From an uncultured Collinsella sp. (GTDB taxonomy: Bacteria > Actinomycetota > Coriobacteriia > Coriobacteriales > Coriobacteriaceae), in assembly GCA_902468695.1 (NCBI GenBank), contig CABQZS010000227.1:1-25228 (forward strand): a stretch of DNA of 25,228 bases, in the 5' to 3' direction. A program made the translations under genes and the position numbers. The stretch's first letter is position 1. Each line of letters starts with the position of its first letter. Below, piece after piece: positions 1-6,919 of the stretch. The notes below the pieces were generated by a model that did not search any database, was not told the origin of the DNA, and was given only the letters and a program-made list of their open reading frames with translations.

Positions 1-120
1 ACGCTGAGCAGGCTGAGCCGGACGCGGCATCGGCTGCACCGAGCGCTGACCTGCCTGGACAGGACGCGGCGCGGGCTGCCCCTGGCGATTCGGCTGGCGC
101 GGATCGGAAGCGCTAGGCAT
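1..120 (-). CDS. mltG: Endolytic transglycosylase MltG, N-terminal fragment (partial)
   Basis: Only the first 40 codons lie in the window; the frame is open to the left edge. The ATG at 120-118 overlaps the ruvX stop as ATGCCTAG, an 8-base overlap typical of translational coupling. The visible part is low-complexity, rich in Pro, Gln, Arg and Ala (starts MPSASDPRQPNRQGQP), and has no membrane segment yet. Established knowledge: in many actinobacteria and firmicutes, mltG (a YceG-like membrane enzyme that cleaves nascent peptidoglycan) directly follows ruvX, and actinobacterial versions often carry a disordered Pro/Gln-rich cytoplasmic tail before the single membrane helix. The call rests on this synteny and tail composition, because no catalytic domain is visible. 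It could be another protein with a disordered N-terminus. Confidence 0.55.
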   Translation of the reverse strand, partial: MPSASDPRQPNRQGQPAPRPVQAGQRSVQPMPRPAQPAQR

Positions 121-541
121 GCTGAACCTCCTCGTTTTTACGATCGAGCCATGTCTGCAGGAACAGGCTGGCGGCAATCATGTCAATCTTGCCCCTCATC
201 TGCTTTTCGTTGAGTCCCTGCTCTCGCAGGATTCGCTTGGCCTCCTGCGAGGACAGACGCTCGTCCTCAAACTCCAGCGGAAGTTCGAGTTCGTCGGCAA
301 TCTTTTGGGCCACGGCGGCGACGCGCTCGGCCTGGGGGCCGGGCTCACCAGCCATGGTCAAGGGACGTCCGCTTACCAGTATATCGGGCTCATAGTCCTC
401 GATCAGGTAGCGAAACGTCTTTGCCATGCCAGTGACCTCGGCTGCCGGAAGCACCTTGACAGGCATCGCCATCTTGCCATCACGGCTCGAGACGGCAATG
501 CCAATCCTGGTCTCCCCTATGTCCAGTGCGAGCGCGACCAC
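113..541 (-). CDS. ruvX: Putative pre-16S rRNA nuclease / Holliday junction resolvase-like YqgF
   Basis: This 142-residue protein matches the usual size of the YqgF/RuvX family. It has an RNase H-like fold that acts in 16S rRNA 5'-end maturation and was historically called a Holliday junction resolvase. Visible motifs are ALDIGETRIGIAVS (residues 4-17, first acidic residue D7), a central VSGRPLTMAGEPGPQ block (56-70), EDERLSSQEA (92-101) and KIDMIAASLFLQ (118-129, last acidic residue D120). The start must be the GTG at 541-539, because an in-frame stop lies three codons upstream; no good ribosome binding site is seen. It begins 17 bases after the alaS stop and overlaps mltG, so alaS-ruvX-mltG is probably one transcript. 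The family assignment is secure; the physiological substrate is known only from homologues. Confidence 0.95.
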   Translation of the reverse strand: MVALALDIGETRIGIAVSSRDGKMAMPVKVLPAAEVTGMAKTFRYLIEDYEPDILVSGRPLTMAGEPGPQAERVAAVAQKIADELELPLEFEDERLSSQEAKRILREQGLNEKQMRGKIDMIAASLFLQTWLDRKNEEVQHA

Positions 542-558
542 AGCGACTACTTAGGTTC

Positions 559-3216
559 TTAGGCGCCGAGCGCGGTCTTGGCGGCCGCGAGGGCATCGGC
601 GATACCGGCGGCGTTCTTGCCACCGGCCTGGGCCATGTTGGGACGACCGCCACCGCGACCGTCGACCAGACCCGCGATCTGCTTAATCACGTTACCGGCG
701 TGGAAACCGGCCTTCACGGCGTCATCGGTGCCGGCGGCGAGCAGGACCGGGGTGCCCTTCTCGGTCACGCTGGCGACGACGCAGGCGACGGGACCGGCGA
801 CCTTCTGGTGCACGGTATCCCATACGTTACGCAGGTCGGCAGCCTCAAGGCCCTGGAGCTCAGCGACGACGAGCTTGTAGCCGCCGAGCTCGACAGCACC
901 CTCGATGGCACTGGAAATGGCGTCGGAGGAGCCGCCGGTCAGAGCCTTTTTGAGCTTGTTGGACGTCTCGCGCAGCTCGGCCTGCAGGTTCTCCACGCGG
1001 GCGGGAACCTCGTCGACGCGGCACTTGAGCGCAGCGGCGGCGGCGTCAACGAGCGCCAGGCGGTCGGCCATGTAGTCGAGGGCACCCTTGGAGGTCACGG
1101 CCTCGATACGGCGGACATTGGAGCCCGTGGAGGACTCGGAAATGATCTTGAACAGGCCAATCTCGGCGGTATTGGCGGCATGGGTGCCACCACAGAGCTC
1201 GCGGGAGAACGGCTGGTCCTCGGCGCCCACGGAAACGACGCGGACGACATCGCCGTACTTCTCTCCAAACAGAGCGACAGCGCCGGCAGCCTTAGCCTCG
1301 TCGATGCCCATGACACGGGTCACGACCGGCTTGGAAGCGAAGATCTGCTGGTTGACCAGGTCCTCGACAGCCTTGAGCTGCTCGGAGGACAGGGCCTCGA
1401 AGTGCGTAAAGTCAAAGCGCAGGTGCTCGGGCGTCACCAGCGAGCCGGCCTGGGAGACGTGCTCGCCCAGGACCTGCTTAAGGGCGGCATCGAGCAGGTG
1501 CGTGGCGGTGTGGTTGCGGCGCAGGAAGCCACGGCGCTCGGCGTCGAGCGCGGCGGTAACAGCGGCACCGACAGTCAGCGTGCCATCGGCAACGTGCGCG
1601 ACGTGGGCATACAGGCCGTTGTGGTTCTTGGTGTCAGCAACGGTCAGAACAACGCCCTCGGCGGAAAGCTCGCCGGCATCGCCCTGCTGGCCACCCATCT
1701 CGGCATAGAACGGGGTGCGGTCGAGCACGACCTCGACGTCCTCGCCCGCGGCGGCGGACTCGACGGACTCGCCGTTGCGCACGATGGCGACAACCTTGGC
1801 GCCCTCGATCACATCGTTGTCATAGCCGTCGAACTCGGTCGCGGCAACCTTGTCGGAAAGCTCGACCCACACGTCGTTGAAGCTGCCCCAGGCGTCGCCC
1901 TTGGCATTGGCGCGGGCGCGGGCCTTCTGGTCCTCCATGCAGGCAGTGAAGCCATCCATGTCGACGTCGTGGCCAGCGATGCCGGCGATCTCGACGGTCA
2001 GGTCGATGGGGAAACCAAAGGTGTCGTGCAGCTTAAAGGCGACATCGCCCGGAAGCACGGCACCCTCGGCAAGCGCTGCCAAGGCCTCGTCCAGATAGAC
2101 GCGGCCGTTGTCGAGCGTCGTGGAGAAGCGCTCCTCCTCGGAGGCGACGATACCCTTGACAAGGGCGACGTTCTTGAGCAGCTCGGGATAAGCTTCGCCC
2201 ATCTGAGCGTTGACCTCGTCGATGAACTTGGTCAGGAAGGCACCCTCGATACCCAGCAGGCGACCGTGGAACACGGCACGGCGGAGCAGACGGCGAAGGA
2301 CGTACTCGCGACCCTCGTTACCGGGGAGGATGCCGTCGGAAATCATAAAGTCGACGGCACGGGAGTGATCGGCGATGATGCGCAGCGAGCGGCTGGCGCC
2401 GGAGTAATCATCGGCGTCATAGGTCTTGCCGCTGATCTCCTCGCCCAGCTTGATGAGATGCTGCATCAAGTCGCCGTCGTAATTGGCGGTCTTGTGCTGC
2501 ATGATGGCGGCCATGCGCTCCAGGCCCATGCCCGTATCGAGGTTGCGGTGCGGCAGCTCCGGCATGGAGCCGTCCTCCTGACGGTCATACTGGGTAAAGA
2601 CGAGATTCCAGAACTCCAGGAAGCGGTCGCAGTCACAGCCAGGCTTGCAGTCGGGGCTGCCGCAGCCGACCTCCTCGCCCATGTCAAAGTAGATCTCTGA
2701 GCACGGACCACAGGGACCGGTGGGGCCAGCGGCCCAGAAGTTGTCGTCCTCGCCCAGGCGGGAGATGTGGTCCTCAGCAACGCCCAGAGAACGCCACACG
2801 TCGTGGGTCTCGTCGTCCTCGGTAAAGACGGTAAAGTACAGGCGGTCGAGCGGCAGCTTGAACTCCTTGGTGATGAGCTCAAAGGCCCAGGCGCAAGCCT
2901 GCTCCTTGGAGACGCCGCCGAAAGAGAAGTCGCCGAGCATCTCGAAGAAGGACAGGTGACGGCCGTCCTCGCCGATGCAATCGATGTCATTGGTGCGGAC
3001 ACACTTCTGGCAGGAGATCGCGCCAATCTCCTTCATGGTCTTCTTGCCCTGGTAGTACTCCTTAAACTGGTTCATGCCGGCGTTGGCAAGCAGCAGCGAG
3101 GGGTCGTCGGGGACAAGGGACGAAGAAGGATAGAGCTTAAGACCGCGCTCCTCAAAGAAGTTGAGGAACTTGGAGCGAATCTCGGCCGTAGTCATTGACG
3201 GGTAGTCAGCACTCAT
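559..3216 (-). CDS. alaS: Alanine--tRNA ligase
   Basis: This class II synthetase charges tRNA-Ala in the cytoplasm. With the start used here it has 885 residues, normal for AlaS. The N-terminal catalytic domain begins at TTAEIRSKFLNFFEERG (from residue 9). The editing domain carries the zinc-site histidines HTATH (569-573) and the Cys-containing CGGTH (675-679). A C-terminal C-Ala domain ends with the glycine-rich GRGGGRPNMAQAGG. The frame is open 30 codons further upstream, but the ATG at 3216-3214 is preceded by GAGGAG at a good distance and gives the conserved N-terminus, so it was chosen. It is the first gene of the alaS-ruvX-mltG unit and has its own promoter candidate just upstream. No T-box-like leader was recognised. 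Confidence 0.97.
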   Translation of the reverse strand: MSADYPSMTTAEIRSKFLNFFEERGLKLYPSSSLVPDDPSLLLANAGMNQFKEYYQGKKTMKEIGAISCQKCVRTNDIDCIGEDGRHLSFFEMLGDFSFGGVSKEQACAWAFELITKEFKLPLDRLYFTVFTEDDETHDVWRSLGVAEDHISRLGEDDNFWAAGPTGPCGPCSEIYFDMGEEVGCGSPDCKPGCDCDRFLEFWNLVFTQYDRQEDGSMPELPHRNLDTGMGLERMAAIMQHKTANYDGDLMQHLIKLGEEISGKTYDADDYSGASRSLRIIADHSRAVDFMISDGILPGNEGREYVLRRLLRRAVFHGRLLGIEGAFLTKFIDEVNAQMGEAYPELLKNVALVKGIVASEEERFSTTLDNGRVYLDEALAALAEGAVLPGDVAFKLHDTFGFPIDLTVEIAGIAGHDVDMDGFTACMEDQKARARANAKGDAWGSFNDVWVELSDKVAATEFDGYDNDVIEGAKVVAIVRNGESVESAAAGEDVEVVLDRTPFYAEMGGQQGDAGELSAEGVVLTVADTKNHNGLYAHVAHVADGTLTVGAAVTAALDAERRGFLRRNHTATHLLDAALKQVLGEHVSQAGSLVTPEHLRFDFTHFEALSSEQLKAVEDLVNQQIFASKPVVTRVMGIDEAKAAGAVALFGEKYGDVVRVVSVGAEDQPFSRELCGGTHAANTAEIGLFKIISESSTGSNVRRIEAVTSKGALDYMADRLALVDAAAAALKCRVDEVPARVENLQAELRETSNKLKKALTGGSSDAISSAIEGAVELGGYKLVVAELQGLEAADLRNVWDTVHQKVAGPVACVVASVTEKGTPVLLAAGTDDAVKAGFHAGNVIKQIAGLVDGRGGGRPNMAQAGGKNAAGIADALAAAKTALGA

Positions 3217-3262
3217 AGAGGGAATCTCCTCGGTTTCACATCGAAACAGTTCAAACGTAACG

Positions 3263-3290
3263 ATATTACCATCCCGCCGCGCAAGTGCAA
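3263..3290 (-). promoter_or_regulatory. Candidate alaS promoter
   Basis: On the minus strand, TTGCAC (3290-3285), a 16-base spacer and TAATAT (3268-3263) form a plausible housekeeping-type promoter about 47 bases before the alaS start. The -35 hexamer begins within the T-run of the upstream terminator. This rests on motif reading only. Confidence 0.4.
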
Positions 3291-3318
3291 AAAAGAGGGC
3301 CGCCAAACAGCGACCCTC
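3289..3318 (-). terminator. Intrinsic terminator upstream of alaS
   Basis: On the minus strand, GAGGGTCGC, a TGTTTG loop and GCGGCCCTC form a 9-bp stem with one G-U pair, followed directly by six T residues (3294-3289). It would stop transcripts arriving from the AI-2E/sigma operon before the alaS promoter. An attenuator of alaS itself is less likely, because there is little leader between it and the plus-strand gene. Confidence 0.7.
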
Positions 3319-3410
3319 CAGCGAAAGTGCATGTTATTTAGGACTAAGCAATCCTTTAAAAAATAGTTTTAGTAAAATACCATATAAGAATCATCCGGAA
3401 GGAGCGAACG

Positions 3411-3650
3411 ATGAATACCAAACGATTTGTCCTGAATGCACTTCTGGTAGTAGCACTTTTAGCGCTCTTGGCCTTCTCCTGCTGGTACGCAAACCAACCA
3501 GCATTTGGCTACGTATTGTATGCAGTAATGTCAGGCGATAAGGCTTATTACACTCTACGCGCAATTGACGTTCTCTTTTTCTACGTAGCCGGCCCCTTAT
3601 CAATCGCTTTGCTCGCGTTTCTTGTCATTTACAACTTCAAGAAACGCTAA
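3411..3650 (+). CDS. Small two-helix membrane protein of unknown function
   Basis: This 79-residue protein was not recognised as any family. It has a hydrophobic helix near the N-terminus (about residues 5-27, from NALLVVALLALLAFSCW), a short loop with MSGDKAYYTLRAID, a second helix (about 51-74) and a basic end (NFKKR), so it probably sits in the cytoplasmic membrane with both ends inside. The ATG is preceded by GGAAGGAG at good spacing and by AT-rich sequence with -10-like TAAAAT (3373-3378) and TATAAG (3383-3388), which supports real expression. The gene and its leader are clearly more AT-rich than the flanking genes, consistent with acquisition or weak codon selection. It converges on the AI-2E gene, with 6 bases between the last base of its stop codon and that gene's stop. 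Confidence 0.7.
   Translation: MNTKRFVLNALLVVALLALLAFSCWYANQPAFGYVLYAVMSGDKAYYTLRAIDVLFFYVAGPLSIALLAFLVIYNFKKR
3615..3647. terminator. Hairpin at convergent gene ends (possible bidirectional terminator)
   Basis: GCGTTTCTTG (3615-3624) and CAAGAAACGC (3638-3647) form a perfect 10-bp stem with a 13-base loop, over the last codons of the small membrane gene and just past the AI-2E stop. Neither strand has a convincing T-run after it, so termination activity is uncertain. Confidence 0.35.
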
Positions 3651-3656
3651 CGGGGC

Positions 3657-5069
3657 TTATTTAGAATCCGAATCGTCCATGGAGCCGTCGATGCCGGTTT
3701 TGGTATCGTCATCCGTGTTGGAGTCATCGTCCTTGGCGAAGGGATTCTTAAAGAAACCCGTGGCATCGGGCTGCAGACCCGAGAGCTTGATCCAGGGATT
3801 ATCGAGCTCGGGCTTGGGCATGGCCTTAGCCTCGGGCGCGGTCTCGTTGCCGATGAGCTCGGACTCATAGATGAAGGTGTCGTCGCCGAGCGCGTCGTAG
3901 GCGGCGACCGGGTTGCCATCGGCATCGCGGTACGGCGTGCCCTTAAACACGGCTCCGTCATAGGCCACAAGCTGACGGCCGGTCTCATTCTCAAAGTAGT
4001 ACACGAAGATGCCCTTGAGGGCCGCACAAAGCGGGATGGCAATAATCATGCCGATGGGCCCCATGAGTGCCGAGCCAATAACGAGCGCCGTGAGGCTCAT
4101 GATGGGATGCACCTGCACCGAGCTCTGCATGACCTTAGGCGAAATCACGTTATCGGTGACGTTTTGCGCGACCATCGTCACGATGAGCGTCCATAACGCC
4201 AACATGGGACTGAACATGAAGCCGAGTACCGTGGCGATTGCTGCGCTCACCCAGGGACCGACGACCGGAACCAAATGCATGATGCCGGTAAAGATAGCCA
4301 TGAGCGCCGCATACGGATGGCCGATGATCATAAAACCGATAAAGGCGAGGAAACCACCGCAGATGGACGTCACGACCATACCGCGCATGTAGCCGCCGAC
4401 AGAGCGAGAAAGGATGGCGACCATAAAGCGGTACGAGGTCTCCTTCTCCTGACCGATGATGGTGCAAATCTCGTGATGCATGCGAGGGTAGTCGCAGGCC
4501 ATCCAGTAGGCAAGCACCAGACCAAGGAAGATCACGAACAACTGCGAGGCCGTATTGGTGATGAGCGGGAACACACCGCGGCCAAGCTCGGCAGCGATCT
4601 GAGACACATACTTCGATGCCACGGCAACCAGCGACGACAGGTTGTCGTCCAAATACTCCTTGAGCGGCGTGTTGTTGAGCGTCTTGGCATGCGAGATCAT
4701 CTCGTTGAGATCGCCACCCGCAACACGAAGCTGCTCGGGCAGGCGGCTCAGGACTTCCATGATCTGACCAAAGAGAATCGGCGACAAGATGCAAACGACA
4801 CCGACGAGCACGGCAACAACAACAATAAGCGCGATAAGCGAACCGATGCCACGGCCGACGCCATGATGCTCGAGCCAATTGGTAATCGGGGACATCACAA
4901 AGGCAATGATGGAACCAACGGCGAGAAACTCGATAACCGGCGCCAGGATGCCCATAAGGTTAAAGATGACAGCGGCGATGACAATGCAGCCGACAACAGC
5001 CCAAATGCGAAGCGTCAGAATGCGGGTGTCGCGCAGCACGCGATCGGTTTGTTGGGGGTGCTCACTCAT
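3657..5069 (-). CDS. AI-2E family transporter (membrane protein)
   Basis: This 470-residue polytopic membrane protein belongs to the AI-2E/PerM-like family. It has N-terminal hydrophobic segments (about residues 20-55 and 75-105), a long soluble region with LSRLPEQLRVAGGD, then the family core with HLVPVVGPWVSA, QNVTDNVISPKVMQ and a final GPIGMIIAIPLCAALKG segment. The last 30 or so residues are strongly acidic and low-complexity (DDDSNTDDDTKTG), an unusual cytoplasmic tail. Known members include autoinducer-2 exporters, ion antiporters and proteins with no known substrate, so no substrate is claimed. The start overlaps the sigma factor stop as ATGA, so it is probably translationally coupled and co-regulated with the stress operon. 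Confidence 0.9.
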   Translation of the reverse strand: MSEHPQQTDRVLRDTRILTLRIWAVVGCIVIAAVIFNLMGILAPVIEFLAVGSIIAFVMSPITNWLEHHGVGRGIGSLIALIVVVAVLVGVVCILSPILFGQIMEVLSRLPEQLRVAGGDLNEMISHAKTLNNTPLKEYLDDNLSSLVAVASKYVSQIAAELGRGVFPLITNTASQLFVIFLGLVLAYWMACDYPRMHHEICTIIGQEKETSYRFMVAILSRSVGGYMRGMVVTSICGGFLAFIGFMIIGHPYAALMAIFTGIMHLVPVVGPWVSAAIATVLGFMFSPMLALWTLIVTMVAQNVTDNVISPKVMQSSVQVHPIMSLTALVIGSALMGPIGMIIAIPLCAALKGIFVYYFENETGRQLVAYDGAVFKGTPYRDADGNPVAAYDALGDDTFIYESELIGNETAPEAKAMPKPELDNPWIKLSGLQPDATGFFKNPFAKDDDSNTDDDTKTGIDGSMDDSDSK

Positions 5070-5857
5070 GAACGAATCATCACTCCGTCGGGGTCGATCT
5101 TGTCCTGAATCTTCTTAAGCGTGCGGCGCAGCAGACGCGAAACCTGCACCTGAGAAATACCCAGCTTCTTAGCGATCTCGATCTGGGTCATGCCCTTCAC
5201 AAAGCGCAGCTCGATCACCTCGCGCTCGCGCGGCGAGAAATCACGGAAGGCCTCCTCAATCACCAAGCGGTCATCGGTAAAGTCGAGCTCGTTGTCGTCG
5301 TCGGCGTAACGGTCGAGAATCGAGGGGGCATCGTCGGAATCGGACGCACCAGGAGCCTCGATGGGCACCGAGGTATAAGCCGAAGACGATTCCATAGCCT
5401 CGAGGACCTCATCGACAGTCACATCTAGATACTCAGCGATCTCCTCAACCTTGGGCGAGCGCTGTAGCTCGTTGGTGAGCTTATCGGTAGCCTGGTTGAC
5501 CTTGGCCGAGAGCTCCTGCAAGCGACGGGGCACGCGCACGCTCCAGCCCTTGTCGCGGAAGTGACGCTTGATCTCGCCCAAGATGGTAGGCGTGGCAAAC
5601 GTGGTGAACTCGAGTCCGCGCTCGGGATCAAAACGGTCGATAGCCTTGAGCAAACCCAGATAGCCGACCTGCATGAGGTCGTCGAGCGGCTCGCCGCGAT
5701 TCTTAAATTTGTTGGCAAGAAACCTTACCAGATTCATATGGGACATAACGAGCTGCTCGCGGGCGTCCGGATCACCGGTCTCCTTGTAACGACGAAACAG
5801 CTCGCGGGTTTTCTCCTTGTCCCAAGCGGTCTTACCGCTCCGGGAACGTTCGGTCAT
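5066..5857 (-). CDS. sigB: RNA polymerase sigma factor, SigB/SigF/SigG family
   Basis: This 263-residue group 3 sigma-70 factor has region 2 at about residues 35-105 (DDLMQVGYLGLLKAIDRFDP, FTTFATPTILGEIKRHFRDK), region 3 at about 110-160 (VPRRLQELSAKVNQA), and region 4 at about 205-252 with the helix-turn-helix TQIEIAKKLGISQVQVSRLL. The combination matches the stress/sporulation SigB-SigF-SigG clade rather than housekeeping or ECF factors. It starts 1 base after the stop of an RsbW-like gene, the classical anti-sigma/sigma order, and overlaps the AI-2E gene downstream. Known relatives drive general stress genes from GTTT-N-GGGTAT promoters; a near-match lies before ftsH in this window. The exact orthology (SigB or SigF) cannot be settled here. 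Confidence 0.92.
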   Translation of the reverse strand: MTERSRSGKTAWDKEKTRELFRRYKETGDPDAREQLVMSHMNLVRFLANKFKNRGEPLDDLMQVGYLGLLKAIDRFDPERGLEFTTFATPTILGEIKRHFRDKGWSVRVPRRLQELSAKVNQATDKLTNELQRSPKVEEIAEYLDVTVDEVLEAMESSSAYTSVPIEAPGASDSDDAPSILDRYADDDNELDFTDDRLVIEEAFRDFSPREREVIELRFVKGMTQIEIAKKLGISQVQVSRLLRRTLKKIQDKIDPDGVMIRS

Positions 5858-5858
5858 A

Positions 5859-6236
5859 TTAGATATCCGCCTTGAGGTCGAGGGAAAGCGTCAGGGGCGC
5901 AGCGGTCTTTTCGTAGGAGTCGCACACGCTCGCGAGGATGAGCTCGGCATACACCGCAGCCTGGTCGTCTTCATCGACCGTAGCCTGATCGCCAAAGGTA
6001 ATAGTCATGCCAACGTGGGTCTCATCGACATCGAATTTGATGGTGATGTCATCGCAGTCGACCGCGGTACAACCAAAGATGAAAGCCTCCTCGGCAGCCA
6101 TGCGGATGTCCTCGATGCGATCGACAGACATAGAGCACAGGGCACCAACGTTGGCTGCCGTCATGCGCACAAGGCGAGCGAGACGCGGGTCGCCGGCAAC
6201 GGTCAACATGATGGGGCAGGTTGCTTCGCTACTCAT
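5859..6236 (-). CDS. RsbW-like anti-sigma factor with degenerate ATP-binding motifs
   Basis: This 125-residue protein lies directly before the sigma gene. Its layout resembles the GHKL/HATPase_c fold of RsbW and SpoIIAB: helix VDRIEDIRMAAEEAFIFG (39-55), strands TIKFDV and VGMTITF, then a final helix and an LSLDL strand. In active kinases the N-box reads E-A-x-x-N; here it is E50-A51-F-I-F54, so the Mg-binding Asn is replaced by Phe. No DxGxG or glycine-rich G2 motif is seen (GDQATVDED and YAELILASVCDS occupy those places). It may therefore bind the sigma factor without being a kinase. Start: the ATG at 6236-6234 has GAGGAG upstream and overlaps the DUF948 stop as ATGAGTAG. The frame extends further upstream, but without the family's N-terminus. 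Confidence 0.75.
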   Translation of the reverse strand: MSSEATCPIMLTVAGDPRLARLVRMTAANVGALCSMSVDRIEDIRMAAEEAFIFGCTAVDCDDITIKFDVDETHVGMTITFGDQATVDEDDQAAVYAELILASVCDSYEKTAAPLTLSLDLKADI

Positions 6237-6819
6237 CGCAGGACTCCTCGGTGGTCTCGGCGGGCGTGTAGGTGTAATACTGGGCTGCTTTAGCAGCAGG
6301 CTTCTGTGCATCATTGTCACCAGCAGCGACATCGTCCCCGGCTTCGCCAATCAGGACACGCTCGGTCGGCTGCTCGGCTTCTTCGGCAGCGGAAAGCTTG
6401 CGCTCAGCGTCGGCCGCGGGAGCCTTCACCTTGTTAAAGAGTTTCTGCACGGCACCTGCCGCAGAATCAGTCACGCTCGACACAGCATTGCTGGCCTCGG
6501 CCATGCTACCGGTGACCTCAGAAATGTCGCGAACCACGGCTTCGACCTCTACGAGATTGGAGGTAAGGGCATCAACTGCCGTCTTGCTCGACTTAAGCAG
6601 CGGCTCCATCTGGGCAAGCGCCGGCGTAAGCTCATCGACAGCGCCATCGAGCTTTGCCACCACAGGCTGAGCCTCAGCGATGGTGTTGTTGAGGTCGTTA
6701 ACGGTCTTATCGAGCGAGTCGACAACGGTGCGGGTCTTGCGCAGGGTAAGCGCGAGCTCAACGATGGCCCACACGCCGGCAACAGCGAGCAGCAGCAGGG
6801 CGATTTGAATGGGACTCAT
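6229..6819 (-). CDS. DUF948 protein, YtxG-like general stress protein
   Basis: This 196-residue protein has one N-terminal membrane helix (about residues 3-25, PIQIALLLLAVAGVWAIVEL). A long heptad-like region rich in V, L, A and D follows (TVVDSLDKTVNDLNNTIAEA and similar, about 30-130), typical of DUF948. The C-terminal tail is low-complexity Ala/Glu-rich and ends in ESCDE. Bacillus YtxG, a general stress protein, carries the same domain, which fits its place as the first gene of the sigma operon. The start was set at the ATG 6819-6817, which has GGGAGG just upstream and puts the membrane helix at the very N-terminus. The frame is open upstream but the extra residues are unlike the family. 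The molecular role is unknown. Confidence 0.85.
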   Translation of the reverse strand: MSPIQIALLLLAVAGVWAIVELALTLRKTRTVVDSLDKTVNDLNNTIAEAQPVVAKLDGAVDELTPALAQMEPLLKSSKTAVDALTSNLVEVEAVVRDISEVTGSMAEASNAVSSVTDSAAGAVQKLFNKVKAPAADAERKLSAAEEAEQPTERVLIGEAGDDVAAGDNDAQKPAAKAAQYYTYTPAETTEESCDE

Positions 6820-6859
6820 ACAAGCCTCCCAAAGGAATCGATATACAGACGGTTTCCAT

Positions 6860-6877
6860 GGTACCCCAAAGGGGACC
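6860..6877 (-). terminator. Short GC-rich hairpin between rarA and the DUF948 gene
   Basis: On the minus strand GGTCCCC-TTT-GGGGTACC forms a 7-bp stem with one bulged T. No T-run follows, so it could be a weak terminator, an mRNA-stabilising 5' hairpin of the stress operon, or chance. The gap from rarA to the DUF948 start (about 100 bases) must also hold the operon promoter, but no strong promoter was identified. Confidence 0.3.
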
Positions 6878-6919
6878 GAACATGCCATGAGCAGCAACGT
6901 GGGACAAAATTATCAGCAG

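Noticed and set aside
526..2700. A 724-codon open frame on the plus strand opposite alaS.
   Set aside because: It mirrors alaS codons in GC-rich DNA, shows low-complexity Gly/Ala/Val/Leu content and no family signature, and has no ribosome binding site. It is a shadow of a certain gene.
6861..6886. GGGTAC before the DUF948 gene as a SigB-type -10, which would make the stress operon autoregulated.
   Set aside because: No acceptable -35 lies 12-14 bases upstream; the GTTC nearby is too close. The bases also form part of a hairpin.
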